Assembly (NCBI RefSeq): GCF_014650675.1
Contig: NZ_BMVK01000008.1
Location: forward strand, 186,001 to 250,000
Source of the DNA: Streptomyces anulatus
Lineage (GTDB): Bacteria; Actinomycetota; Actinomycetes; Streptomycetales; Streptomycetaceae
Reading direction: 5' to 3'
DNA length: 64,000 nt
Shown here one piece after another: positions 1 through 8,044 of the stretch. The number at the start of each line of letters is the position of its first letter. Position 1 is the stretch's first letter. The translations under genes and the position numbers were made by a program. The notes beneath the pieces were generated by a model. That model saw nothing but the letters and a program-made list of their open reading frames with translations, searched no databases and was not told the origin of the DNA.

Positions 1-702
1 ATCGATCTGGAGCTGCCCGCGGGGAAGTTCGTCGGCCTGGTGGGGCCCAACGGGGCGGGCAAGACGACGACGCTCTCGATGGTCACCGGGCTGCTGCGGC
101 CCGACATGGGGAAGATCGAGGTCGCGGGCCACGACGTGTGGACGGATCCGGTCGAGGTGAAGTCCCGGATCGGGGTGCTGCCGGAGGGGCTGCGGCTGTT
201 CGAGCGGCTCTCGGGGCGTGAACTGCTCGCCTACAACGGGCGGTTGCGCGGCCTGCCGGGGGACGAGGTGGACAAGCGGGCCACCCAGTTGCTGGACGTG
301 CTGGATCTCGCGGGCTCGCAGCACAAGCTGGTCGTGGACTACTCGACCGGTATGCGGAAGAAGATCGGGCTCGCGGCGGCCCTGCTCCACAACCCCGAAG
401 TGCTCTTCCTGGACGAACCGTTCGAGGGCGTCGACCCGGTCTCGGCGCAGACCATCCGGGGGGTGCTGGAGCGCTACACCCGGTCCGGGGCGACCGTGGT
501 CTTCTCCAGTCATGTGATGGAGCTGGTCGAGTCGTTGTGCGACTGGGTCGCGGTGATGGCGGCGGGCCGGATCAAGGCGCAGGGCACGCTGGCCGAGGTG
601 CGCGGCGACGCCCCCTCGTTGCAGAACGCCTTCCTCGAACTGGTCGGCGCGGGCGGCCGGGACGCCGGCGACTCCCTCGACTGGCTGGGCGGCTCCCGAT
701 GA
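1..702 (+). CDS. ABC transporter ATP-binding protein (5' truncated by window edge)
   Basis: This is the ATPase subunit of an ABC exporter. The frame is open from base 1, where it already reads IDLELPAGKFVGLVG, so the true start lies before the window; the GTG at 40 falls inside the Walker A strand and cannot be the start. Walker A is GPNGAGKTT near the visible N-terminus. A signature-like STGMRKK precedes Walker B (VLFLDEPFEGVD), and the H-loop histidine is in VVFSSHVME. The stop codon overlaps the next gene's ATG (ATGA), so the two are translationally coupled and the permease at 699 is its membrane partner. The substrate cannot be told from sequence; families of this layout export drugs, lipids or peptides. 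Confidence 0.93.
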   Translation: MDLELPAGKFVGLVGPNGAGKTTTLSMVTGLLRPDMGKIEVAGHDVWTDPVEVKSRIGVLPEGLRLFERLSGRELLAYNGRLRGLPGDEVDKRATQLLDVLDLAGSQHKLVVDYSTGMRKKIGLAAALLHNPEVLFLDEPFEGVDPVSAQTIRGVLERYTRSGATVVFSSHVMELVESLCDWVAVMAAGRIKAQGTLAEVRGDAPSLQNAFLELVGAGGRDAGDSLDWLGGSR

Positions 703-2336
703 GCGTGCTGGACGCCCCGGTCACCTCGGCCGCCCCGGCGGCGCCGACGACGGGGCTGACCCCGATCTTCGTCTCGCTGAAGCTGACGCTGCTGCGCAAC
801 GGGCTGCGGCAGTCCTCCGGGCGCAGGGCGGTGTTCGTCGTCTCCCTGGTCTTCACCCTGCTGCTCGCCGCGGCCCAGGTGCTCGGCCTGGTCCTGCTGC
901 GCGGCAACGAGCACGCCGGCACCGTCGTGGTGCTGCTGACGGGTGTCGTGGCGCTCGGCTGGGCGGTGCTGCCGCTGTTCTTCCCCAGTGGTGACGACAC
1001 CCTCGACCCGACCCGGCTGGTGATGCTTCCGCTGCGGCCCGAGCCGCTGATCCGGGCCCTGCTGGTGTCCTCGATGATCGGCATCGGCCCGCTGTTCACC
1101 CTGTGTCTCGTGGTCGGTTCGGTCCTCGCGCTGGCGCACGGGGCGGCGGGGATCGTGTTCGCGGTGCTCGCGGTCCCGCTGACGATGCTGCTCTGCGTGG
1201 CCCTGTCCCGGGCGGTGACCACGGCCAACGTCCGGCTGCTGAACTCCCGTAAGGGCCGCGACCTCGCGGTGCTCAGCGGGCTGGTCATCGCGGTGGGCAT
1301 CCAGTTCGTCAACTTCGGTGCCCAGCGGCTCGGTCAGGCGGGCGGGCTCTCCACGCTGGACCCGGCGGCGGACGTGGTGCGCTGGCTGCCCGGCGCCTCC
1401 GCCGTGGCGTCGGTGGACGCGGCCTCGGACGGTTCGTACGGGGTCGCCGTCGCCCAGCTGCTGATCACGGTGGCGGCCCTGGCGGCGCTGATGTGGATGT
1501 GGCAGCGGAGCATGGTGAGGCTGATGACCTCGCCGGACGGTTCGACCCTGGCGGCGGCCGAGCCGGCCCGTGAGGAGTCCGGCCGGGGCCGTCTGTCGGC
1601 GCTGCTGCCGGAGGGCCGCACCGCGACGGTGATGCAGCGCAGCCTGCGGTACGTGGCCCGGGACCCGAAGACCAAGGCGGCCTGGGTGACGGCGCTCGCG
1701 GTCGGGGCGATCGTGCCGCTGCTCAACGCGGTCCAGGGCACCGGCTCGGTCTACTTCGCGTGCTTCGCCGCCGGGATGCTCGGCATGCAGATGTACAACC
1801 AGTTCGGCCAGGACACCTCGGCGTTCTGGATGGTGGCGCTGACGATCTCCTCGCCCCGGGACGCGTACGTCGAACTGCGGGCGCGGGCGTTCGTCCTGCT
1901 GCTGCTCACCCTGCCGTTCACGCTGATCGTCTGTGCGGTGACGGCGGCGGTGATCGGCGACTGGCAGGCGCTGCCGGGGGCGCTCGGCCTGTCGTTCGCA
2001 CTGCTGGGCTCGATGCTGGCGACGGGGGCGGTGGCCTCGGCGCTGTTCCCGTACTCGATTCCGCAGGAGGGCGCGTTCAAGAACGTGGTGCCGGGGCAGG
2101 GCGGTCTGGCCTGGATCTCGATCCTCGGCGGCATGCTGGCCGCCGCGCTGCTGGCCGCGCCGGTGATCGTGCCGACCATCTGGATGCACGTCACGGACCG
2201 CCACGACGCGCTGTGGCTCCTGGTGCCGGGCGGGCTCGCGTACGGGGCGCTCGTCGGGTGGGCGGGGCTGCGGATCGCCGCGCGGCGCACGGCGGCCCGG
2301 CTGCCGGAGATCCTGGCGGCGGTCAGCAAGGGCTGA
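699..2336 (+). CDS. ABC-2-like transporter permease
   Basis: Polytopic membrane protein of about 545 aa. The ATG at 699 overlaps the ATPase stop, which fixes the start; an in-frame GTG further upstream would run deep into the ATPase gene. Hydrophobic stretches are spread over the whole length: FVVSLVFTLLLAAAQVLGLV, VVVLLTGVVALGWAVLPLFF, GIVFAVLAVPLTMLLCVAL, and further segments in the second half around AWVTALAVGAIVPLL and LAWISILGGMLAAALLAAPV, roughly ten to twelve in all. A charged cytoplasmic linker follows the first half (PAREESGRGRLSALLPEGR). It probably forms a two-gene exporter with the preceding ATPase; substrate unknown. Confidence 0.88.
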   Translation: MSVLDAPVTSAAPAAPTTGLTPIFVSLKLTLLRNGLRQSSGRRAVFVVSLVFTLLLAAAQVLGLVLLRGNEHAGTVVVLLTGVVALGWAVLPLFFPSGDDTLDPTRLVMLPLRPEPLIRALLVSSMIGIGPLFTLCLVVGSVLALAHGAAGIVFAVLAVPLTMLLCVALSRAVTTANVRLLNSRKGRDLAVLSGLVIAVGIQFVNFGAQRLGQAGGLSTLDPAADVVRWLPGASAVASVDAASDGSYGVAVAQLLITVAALAALMWMWQRSMVRLMTSPDGSTLAAAEPAREESGRGRLSALLPEGRTATVMQRSLRYVARDPKTKAAWVTALAVGAIVPLLNAVQGTGSVYFACFAAGMLGMQMYNQFGQDTSAFWMVALTISSPRDAYVELRARAFVLLLLTLPFTLIVCAVTAAVIGDWQALPGALGLSFALLGSMLATGAVASALFPYSIPQEGAFKNVVPGQGGLAWISILGGMLAAALLAAPVIVPTIWMHVTDRHDALWLLVPGGLAYGALVGWAGLRIAARRTAARLPEILAAVSKG

Positions 2337-2359
2337 GGGCCGGGGGCTGCCCCGGCCGG

Positions 2360-3229
2360 TCAGGTCGGGACAGTCCTCAGCTGCTCCAGGAAGGGTTCGA
2401 CCGCGGCCCGCCAGCCCTCCGGCTGGTCGTAGTGGACGAGGTGGCCCGCGTCCGCCACTTCCGCGTACTGGCCGCGGGGCAGGACCCGGACCATCTCCTG
2501 GGCCTCCGCGCGGCCCAGCTCCCCGTCGAGGCCGCGCAGCACCAGCGCGGGGCACTGGACCTGGGCCAGCTCCTCCCAGTGGGCGTCGAAGACCCAGGTC
2601 GCGCGGGAGCGGAGCATCTGGCGGCGGGAGAAGACGGGGCGCCAGCCGTCTTCCCGCTCGGCCATCACCTCGGCGTAGAACTCGCCGCGCGAGGGGTTCG
2701 GCCGCTCCACCCAGGGGTCGTCCTCGCCGAACCACTTCCGTACGTCGGCGAGGGTGGAGAAGGGCAGCGGCCAGGAGTCGAACCAGTCGCTCCACTCGCG
2801 CTGGGAGGCCGCCCCGAGGGCGGAGGCCCGCATGTCGCAGACGACGAGGGCACGGACGAGGTCGGGGCGCTTGGCGGCGAGCTGCCAGCCTGTGAGCGCT
2901 CCCATGGCGTGGCCGACGACGGTGACGGGGCCGAGCCCGAGCTGTTCGATCGCGGCCTCGGCGTCGGAGACGTAGGCGTCGCGGGTGTACGGGCCGTCGG
3001 CGGGCTTGTCGCTGCGGCCGTGGCCCCGCTGGTCGAGGCCGACCGCGCGGTGCCGTTCGGCCAGCCAGCGGGCGGTCGGGGCCCAGTGCGAGGCCCGGCC
3101 CATCAGCCCGTGCAGCAGTAAGACCCCGGGAGCGCTGTCCGCCTCCGCGCGCTCCTTGGGCGGATCGGCGAACTCCCATGCCGCGAGGCGTACGCCGTCG
3201 GTTCCGGTCACATCGATGCGCCGCACCAT
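2360..3229 (-). CDS. alpha/beta hydrolase-fold protein lacking the nucleophile serine
   Basis: About 289 aa with the alpha/beta hydrolase pattern. The oxyanion-hole HG lies in LLLHGLMGRASHW, there is a DQRGHGRSDKP loop, and a C-terminal DAGHLVHYDQPE supplies the histidine. The nucleophile elbow, normally G-x-S-x-G, reads G-H-A-M-G in VTVVGHAMGAL, so the catalytic serine is alanine. The acid may be the D in LRGLDGEL. ATG 3229 was chosen because it opens the conserved core (MVRRIDVTG); an upstream in-frame ATG would add an unconserved, RBS-less extension. Its 3' end faces the ABC permease. It may be a non-hydrolytic family member (binding protein or cofactor-free enzyme) or a decaying hydrolase. 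Confidence 0.85.
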   Translation of the reverse strand: MVRRIDVTGTDGVRLAAWEFADPPKERAEADSAPGVLLLHGLMGRASHWAPTARWLAERHRAVGLDQRGHGRSDKPADGPYTRDAYVSDAEAAIEQLGLGPVTVVGHAMGALTGWQLAAKRPDLVRALVVCDMRASALGAASQREWSDWFDSWPLPFSTLADVRKWFGEDDPWVERPNPSRGEFYAEVMAEREDGWRPVFSRRQMLRSRATWVFDAHWEELAQVQCPALVLRGLDGELGRAEAQEMVRVLPRGQYAEVADAGHLVHYDQPEGWRAAVEPFLEQLRTVPT

Positions 3230-3806
3230 AGTCCTGGCACCCCCTTCTGGTCCTCGATCACCGTGTGGTCGCACCCCGCCAGGCTATCGAACTCTTATTC
3301 GAAAATGAGCTTCCGCCACCCAAGACCCCACGTTCGAGTGACACCGGTCAAGGATTGATGCCGACCGGCCTGGGGAGATCTTCAGCGGGAGGCGGGCCGC
3401 TCGGGGACAGGGGCCCGCGGGAACTGACCTTGAGAGCTCGGGGCTCCGGGTCAGCACAGGGGAGGAACGGCCCCGGCGCCTTCGGACGCCGGGGCCGCCC
3501 CCTGTCCGGGGGCGCCCTCCAGCACCTTCGACAACGATGGCAGGCCGCGGCGCGAACCGCCCCGCAACGGCCGGGATCAGGGCGTTTCGAAGCGCGCCGG
3601 GCACCGCGCGGTGCGCGTGATGGTGCGACGGGCGCATTCCCTGCTCCCTCCCCGACCGTGCCGGCCGGAGCCGGCCGACACCCTCAGGTCCTCTGCCTGG
3701 CCTCAGCCTGGCATGTGACGCGTCCGGCCGCTGCCATTCCGGACGGAAATCGGCAAGCGCACATCACGGTTGTGTTGCCGTGGCCGGCACACGGCCGTCC
3801 ACCGTG
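3230..3806. other. Intergenic region, 577 bp, no convincing gene
   Basis: Open frames here on both strands are short, rich in Arg/Pro/Gly and lack an RBS. The notable content is a pair of adjacent GC hairpins at 3468-3514, placed to end transcription of the minus-strand gene dmdR1. The part next to 3230 should carry the promoter of the hydrolase, but no clear -10/-35 pair stands out. Confidence 0.6.
3468..3514 (-). terminator. Tandem hairpin terminator downstream of dmdR1
   Basis: Two perfect hairpins lie back to back. The stronger one has 11-bp arms, CGGCCCCGGCG at 3468-3478 and CGCCGGGGCCG at 3487-3497, and its apex contains a cTTCGg tetraloop, the very stable UUCG type. The second has 7-bp arms, CGCCCCC at 3496-3502 and GGGGGCG at 3508-3514. 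There is no long T tract, as usual in Streptomyces. Orientation is inferred from dmdR1 ending at 3807. Confidence 0.6.
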
Positions 3807-4499
3807 TCAGCGCTTGGCGACGAAGACGTGCGAGGCAACCTCGGAGTCCAGCTCGGCCGCCTCCCCGCTGGAGCCGACCAGCACCCCGCCGGGCGACTCG
3901 GTCACGCTGACGACGGACCCGGGCTGCACCCCGGCCCGGCGCAGCGTGTACATCAGCTGGGCGTCGGTCTGGATCGGCTCCCCGATCCGCCGCACCACCA
4001 CGGTCTTGCCCTCGGCGCCCGGGTCCAGCTCGGCCAGGCTCACCATGGAGGCGTCCAGGAACGGGTCGGCCTCGGCCTTCTCGCCCAGCTCCTCCAGGCC
4101 CGGGATGGGGTTCCCGTACGGCGACTCCGTCGGGTGACGCAGCAGCTCCAGCACCCGCCGCTCCACCGCCTCGCTCATCACGTGCTCCCAGCGGCAGGCC
4201 TCGGCGTGGACCTGCTCCCACTCCAGGCCGATGACGTCCACGAGCAGACACTCGGCGAGCCGGTGCTTGCGCATGACGCGGGTGGCGAGGCGGCGGCCCT
4301 CCTCGGTCAGCTCCAGATGGCGGTCCCCCGCGACCTGGACCAGTCCGTCGCGCTCCATGCGGGCCACCGTCTGGCTGACGGTCGGACCGCTCTGGTCCAG
4401 CCGTTCGGCGATGCGGGCGCGCATGGGGACCACGCCTTCCTCTTCCAGTTCGAGGATGGTGCGGAGATACATCTCCGTGGTGTCGATCAGTCCGGACAT
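3807..4499 (-). CDS. dmdR1: Iron-dependent repressor, DtxR/IdeR family (DmdR1)
   Basis: 230 aa, the size of Streptomyces DmdR1, a cytoplasmic Fe(II)-activated repressor of siderophore and iron-uptake genes. The N-terminal winged helix (about residues 1-73) has the family recognition region QSGPTVSQTVARMERDG. All residues that bind metal in DtxR are present at the same numbering: Met10, His79, Glu83, His98, Cys102, Glu105 and His106. The dimerisation domain is followed by an SH3-like C-terminal domain (GKTVVVRRIGEPIQ). It is divergent from the SIS gene. I saw no iron-box palindrome in the 255-bp divergent region, so autoregulation is not evident. In S. coelicolor, as I recall, an antisense gene (adm) overlaps dmdR1, and a long plus-strand frame is open here too. 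Confidence 0.96.
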   Translation of the reverse strand: MSGLIDTTEMYLRTILELEEEGVVPMRARIAERLDQSGPTVSQTVARMERDGLVQVAGDRHLELTEEGRRLATRVMRKHRLAECLLVDVIGLEWEQVHAEACRWEHVMSEAVERRVLELLRHPTESPYGNPIPGLEELGEKAEADPFLDASMVSLAELDPGAEGKTVVVRRIGEPIQTDAQLMYTLRRAGVQPGSVVSVTESPGGVLVGSSGEAAELDSEVASHVFVAKR

Positions 4500-4633
4500 A
4501 CGTGCCCCTCGATGCTGTGACTAGAAAACGTCGTGCGATGGCCCTGCACCAATTCTGACGCATAGCGCCGACAACCGTGCCGCCCCGGTGGAAGACCGGT
4601 GGAAGTGCGTGCGGCCGGGGCCCGGAGGCGCTA

Positions 4634-4663
4634 TTGACAGTCCACTGGTCCAGACCGCAACGT
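4634..4663 (+). promoter_or_regulatory. SIS gene promoter with DasR-like box (dre)
   Basis: TTGACA at 4634-4639 is a consensus -35. Directly behind it, 4644-4656 reads ACTGGTCCAGACC, a near-perfect inverted repeat that matches the DasR responsive element ACTGGTCTAGACCA except for two positions (T to C in the centre, A to G at the end). The box fills the -35/-10 spacer, so a bound GntR-type repressor would block polymerase. The downstream gene is a SIS-domain sugar-phosphate protein, a plausible target for the N-acetylglucosamine regulator DasR. That DasR controls it is inference. Confidence 0.72.
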
Positions 4664-4754
4664 GATCGGCGGCACCGGCATTCCCGCACCGCGGGACGCC
4701 CGCCGCACCACCCGTCCCACCCCGCTCCCATCCCCCGCCGAAAGGGCTCTCCCG

Positions 4755-5510
4755 ATGAGCGACAGCAAGCTGGCCGGTCAGTTCTTCGATGCGGCGATCG
4801 GACTGCTGACGCGGGTGCGGGACGAGGAGGCGGACAGCATCGCCGCCGCCGGCGCGGCCGTCGCGGACACCGTCGAGTCCGGCGGCCGGCTCTTCGCCTT
4901 CGGTGCGGGCCACTCCTCGCTGGCCGCCCAGGACGTCGTCTACCGTGCGGGCGGCCTGGCGCTGATGAACCTGCTCACCGTGCCCGGCGTGGTCGGCGTG
5001 GACGTCATGCCCGCCACGCTCGGCTCGGCGCTGGAGCGGGTGGACGGGCTCGCCTCGGCCGTCCTGGACTCCAGCCCCGCCACCGCCGGCGACCTCCTGG
5101 TGATCGTCTCGCTGTCCGGACGCAACGCCCTGCCGGTCGAGATGGCGCAGAACGCCCGCGCCCTCGGGCTGAAGGTCATCGGCCTCACCTCGGTCGCGTA
5201 CGCGGAGAGCACCCGCTCCCGGCACGCCTCGGGCGGCTTCCTGCGCGACCACTGCGACATCGTCCTGGACAGCAAGATCGCGATCGGCGACGCGGAGCTG
5301 ACGGCTCCCGGCGTCGACGCCCCCTTCGCCCCCGCCTCGACCGTGGTGACCAGCGCGATCATGCAGGCGATGCTGGCCGCCGCCGTCGAGCAGCTGGTGG
5401 CCCGCGGCGTCGAGCCGCCGATGCTGCGCTCGGGCAACGTCGACGGCGGTCACGAGTGGAACGGCCGGGTCATGACGGAGTACCGGGACCGGATCTTCTA
5501 CCGCCACTGA
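4755..5510 (+). CDS. SIS-domain sugar-phosphate binding protein (UPF0309-type)
   Basis: 251 aa. A single SIS (sugar isomerase) domain fills most of the protein. An N-terminal helix (LAGQFFDAAIGLLTRVRDEEA) leads to the phosphosugar-binding loop GRLFAFGAGHSSLAA, and a second loop is in LLVIVSLSGRNALPVEMAQNA, where the Ser-rich S-L-S-G contacts phosphate in the family. The conserved tail MLRSGNVDGGHEWN is typical of this family, known in S. coelicolor as SCO4393. Start ATG 4755 follows a long leader with a DasR-like box, which suggests a role in amino-sugar phosphate metabolism; the exact reaction is not known to me. Its last 41 bp overlap tail-to-tail with the histidine kinase gene on the other strand. 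Confidence 0.9.
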   Translation: MSDSKLAGQFFDAAIGLLTRVRDEEADSIAAAGAAVADTVESGGRLFAFGAGHSSLAAQDVVYRAGGLALMNLLTVPGVVGVDVMPATLGSALERVDGLASAVLDSSPATAGDLLVIVSLSGRNALPVEMAQNARALGLKVIGLTSVAYAESTRSRHASGGFLRDHCDIVLDSKIAIGDAELTAPGVDAPFAPASTVVTSAIMQAMLAAAVEQLVARGVEPPMLRSGNVDGGHEWNGRVMTEYRDRIFYRH

Positions 5511-6705
5511 CCGGCGCCCCCGGCGGACACGTCCGAGGCGGGCCCGTCGGGAGGGTGACCCGGGCCGTCAGCCCGCCGCCCGGGTTGGCGCTCGCGCCGG
5601 CCACCCCGCCGTGCGCCCGTGCCACCGACGCCACGATGGAGAGCCCGAGGCCCGCGCCCTCGCCGGGCGCGTGGCGGCGGGCCCGGGCGCGGCGGAACGG
5701 CTCGAACAGCAGCGGCACGGTCGCCGGGTCCACCACGGGCCCGGTGTTGGCGACCTCCAGACCCTCCGGTCCGACCCGGACCCGTACCGTCCCTCCCGGG
5801 TGGTTGTGGCGCAGCGCGTTGGCGACCAGGTTGTGCACGAGGTGGTCCAGCAGGACCGCGTCGCCCTCGACCGTCACCGGCCGGGCCGTCACCTCGACGG
5901 TGATGGACCGTTCCCGCGCCTCCGCCGCCAGCGCATCGGCGACCGCGGCGGTGGTCTCGTCCAGGGCGACCCGCTCCCGCCGCCGCAGCCCCTCGTCGGA
6001 GACCGCGAGGAGCAGCAGCCCCTCGATGAGCCGCTCGCTGCTCGCGGCGGTGTCGATGAGCTTGTCCCGGATCCAGGCCACCTTCTCGGGCGGCGGATCG
6101 TCGGCGAGCCCGATCTCGGCGGCGGCCCGCTGCACGGCGAGCGGGGTGCGCAGCTCATGGGCGGCGTTGGCGGCGAACCGCTGCCGGGCGGCGACCAGCT
6201 CCTGGATCCGGTCGAGCATCCCGTCGAAGGTGTCGGCCAGCTCCTTCAGCTCGCCGGGCGGGGCCTTCAGCGCGAGGCGTTCGTGCAGGTTGCTGCCGGA
6301 CAGCCGGCGGGCGCGGGCGGTGATGACGCCGACCGGCCGCAGCACCCGGCCCGCCATCCACCAGGCGAGGGCGACGGAGAGCGCGGAGTAGACGGCGAGG
6401 GAGACCCCGGAGACGGTCAGCAGCTGGCTGAGCGCGGCGTCCCCGGCGACGGTGCCGACCTTCTGCGCGACGGCGACCTGGCCGGGTTCGAGCACCATGG
6501 TCCGCGCCCAGTCCGTGGTGGGCAGCGCGGGGGCGGAGGCGACGGCGTCCAGCCGGGAGGCGGGGACCGTCGGGGCGACGGCGGTGACGATGCTGGCGTA
6601 CACGCCCTCGCTGACCAGCAGATACACGATGGCCATGAGCAGGACGCCGGCCATGACCAGCAGTCCGCCGTACAGCGCGGCGAGACGGGTGCGCTCACTG
6701 TTCAC
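5470..6705 (-). CDS. Sensor histidine kinase
   Basis: 411 aa from GTG 6705, which overlaps the response-regulator stop in a GTGA junction. Two membrane segments (AALYGGLLVMAGVLLMAIVYLL and SVSLAVYSALSVALAWWMAG-like) flank an extracytoplasmic sensor of about 90 aa. A HAMP linker (RVLRPVGVITARARRLSGSN) is followed by the HisKA box FAANAAHELRTPLA with the phosphoacceptor His, then the ATPase domain with N box (HNLVANALRHN), G1 (VANTGPVVD) and G2 (GAGLGLSIV). Signal unknown, but the divergent lipoprotein-MacB operon is the obvious output. The C-terminal tail is Pro/Gly-rich and is encoded inside the SIS gene region, an odd convergent overlap of 41 bp. Confidence 0.94.
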   Translation of the reverse strand: MNSERTRLAALYGGLLVMAGVLLMAIVYLLVSEGVYASIVTAVAPTVPASRLDAVASAPALPTTDWARTMVLEPGQVAVAQKVGTVAGDAALSQLLTVSGVSLAVYSALSVALAWWMAGRVLRPVGVITARARRLSGSNLHERLALKAPPGELKELADTFDGMLDRIQELVAARQRFAANAAHELRTPLAVQRAAAEIGLADDPPPEKVAWIRDKLIDTAASSERLIEGLLLLAVSDEGLRRRERVALDETTAAVADALAAEARERSITVEVTARPVTVEGDAVLLDHLVHNLVANALRHNHPGGTVRVRVGPEGLEVANTGPVVDPATVPLLFEPFRRARARRHAPGEGAGLGLSIVASVARAHGGVAGASANPGGGLTARVTLPTGPPRTCPPGAPVSGGRRSGPGTPS

Positions 6706-7391
6706 CGGGCGCTCCCCGGCCCCGTCGCGGCGCCGTCCCCGATGCGGTAACCGGCCCCCGGGACCGTCTCGATCACCGGGGGCGCGCCGAGTTTGACGCG
6801 GAGCTTGGAGAGGGTGACACGGACCGCGTTGGTGCGGTAGCTGGTGTCCTCCTCCCACACCTCCTCGATCAGGTCGTCGCCGCTGACGACCGCGCCCTCG
6901 GCCCTCAGCAGGGTTTCCAGCACGGCGAACTCCTTGCGGGAGAGGGACAGGAAACGGCCGTCGCGGCAGACCTGGCGGCGGGCGGTGTCCAGCCGCAGTC
7001 CGGCCCGCTCCAGGACCGGTGGAAGGGCGGGGCGGGCGCGGCGGCCGAGGGCCAGGACCCGGGCGAGGAGTTCGTCGTACGCGAACGGCTTGGTCAGGTA
7101 GTCGTCGGCGCCGAGCCCGAGGCCGGCCACCCGGTCCCGTACCGTCCCCGCGGCGGTGAGCATCAGGATCCGGGTCAGCAGGCGCAGGGCGACGACGCGG
7201 CGGCACACCTCGTCGCCGTGCAGCCCCGGCAGATCGCGGTCGAGGATCATCACGTCGTACGCGCCGAACCGCAGCCGGTCCAGCGCCGCCCGGCCGTCGG
7301 GGGCGATGTCCACGGCGACGGCGTCACGACGCAGCCCCTCGGCGATCATCTCCGCCAGGAATTCCTCGTCCTCCACCACCAGCACGCGCAT
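6702..7391 (-). CDS. OmpR-family response regulator
   Basis: 229 aa. The receiver domain has acidic residues in VVEDEE, the phospho-acceptor Asp51 in MILDRDLPG and the switch Lys in TKPF. The C-terminal winged helix (about residues 130-222) has the OmpR signatures LSRKEFAVLETLL, NAVRVTLSKLRVKL and the wing VPGAGYRIG. It is first in a two-gene operon with the kinase at 5470 and divergent from the lipoprotein-ABC operon at 7520, sharing a 128-bp promoter region. By position it probably controls that exporter. Confidence 0.95.
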   Translation of the reverse strand: MRVLVVEDEEFLAEMIAEGLRRDAVAVDIAPDGRAALDRLRFGAYDVMILDRDLPGLHGDEVCRRVVALRLLTRILMLTAAGTVRDRVAGLGLGADDYLTKPFAYDELLARVLALGRRARPALPPVLERAGLRLDTARRQVCRDGRFLSLSRKEFAVLETLLRAEGAVVSGDDLIEEVWEEDTSYRTNAVRVTLSKLRVKLGAPPVIETVPGAGYRIGDGAATGPGSAR

Positions 7392-7519
7392 GGGCCCTGT
7401 GTACCCGAAAGGGATGTTTCGCCGGTGTAAGCATCCGGGCCGAGAGAAACGAAACCGCGTCCTCGCGCACGCTCGGGCCGTTCGTACCCCGGCCTGTCAG
7501 TCACCGACGAGGAGCCCCC

Positions 7520-8044
7520 ATGAACCCGACCCTTTCCCGCCGGACCACCGCGCGTTCGCGCGGGCGCTCCCTCGCCGCGGCCTGCGCGATGGCCGCCGCC
7601 CTCGCCCTGACCGCCACCGCGTGCTCGGGCGACGGCGGCGGCACGAAGGACGGCGGATCCGCCTCCGGCACCGGGAAGACGGAGGAGGACCAGGCCCTGG
7701 AGCACCGTAAGTGCCTGCGCGAGCAGGGCCTGGACATCCCGGAGCCGAAGCCGGGCCAGGACGGTATGGGCATCACCATCGACGGCGGCTCCAAGGGCAA
7801 GGAGGAGATGGAGAAGGCGTTCAAGGCCTGCGAGGACAAGGCGGTCGGCGGCGGGCCCAAGGAGCTGACCCAGGCGGAGAAGGACAAGATGGTCGCCTTC
7901 GCCCGGTGCATGCGCGAGAACGGCTTCGACATGCCCGACCCGAAGTTCGACGGCGGGGCGATGCAGGCGGCGCCCGCGCTGAAGCAGAAGGACATGAAGA
8001 AGTTCGAGAAGGCCAACAAGGCGTGCGAAAGCGCCGGCCGATGA
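7520..8044 (+). CDS. Putative lipoprotein with duplicated Cys motif
   Basis: 174 aa, exported. The N-terminus is twin-Arg-rich (RRTTARSRGRSLA), then a hydrophobic core ends in LTATAC, a degenerate lipobox (Ala rather than Leu at -3). The mature part contains an internal duplication: HRKCLREQGLDIPEP followed by KACEDK, then ARCMRENGFDMPDP followed by KACESA. Each unit thus has one Cys in a C-[LM]-R-E-x-G-x-D-[IM]-P-[ED]-P signature and a second Cys near its end, suggesting two disulphide-closed modules. Function is unknown. It is the first gene of a four-gene exporter operon and overlaps the adaptor gene (ATGA), so it is likely an extracytoplasmic sensor or accessory of that ABC system. Confidence 0.85.
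   Translation: MNPTLSRRTTARSRGRSLAAACAMAAALALTATACSGDGGGTKDGGSASGTGKTEEDQALEHRKCLREQGLDIPEPKPGQDGMGITIDGGSKGKEEMEKAFKACEDKAVGGGPKELTQAEKDKMVAFARCMRENGFDMPDPKFDGGAMQAAPALKQKDMKKFEKANKACESAGR

Noticed and set aside
510..3179. An 889-codon minus-strand frame opposite the ABC permease
   Set aside because: No recognisable domain, Arg/Pro-rich, and it would run over two well-supported genes.
4500..4754. Iron box in front of dmdR1
   Set aside because: No TTAGGTTAGGCTAACCTAA-like dyad was found in the 255-bp divergent region.
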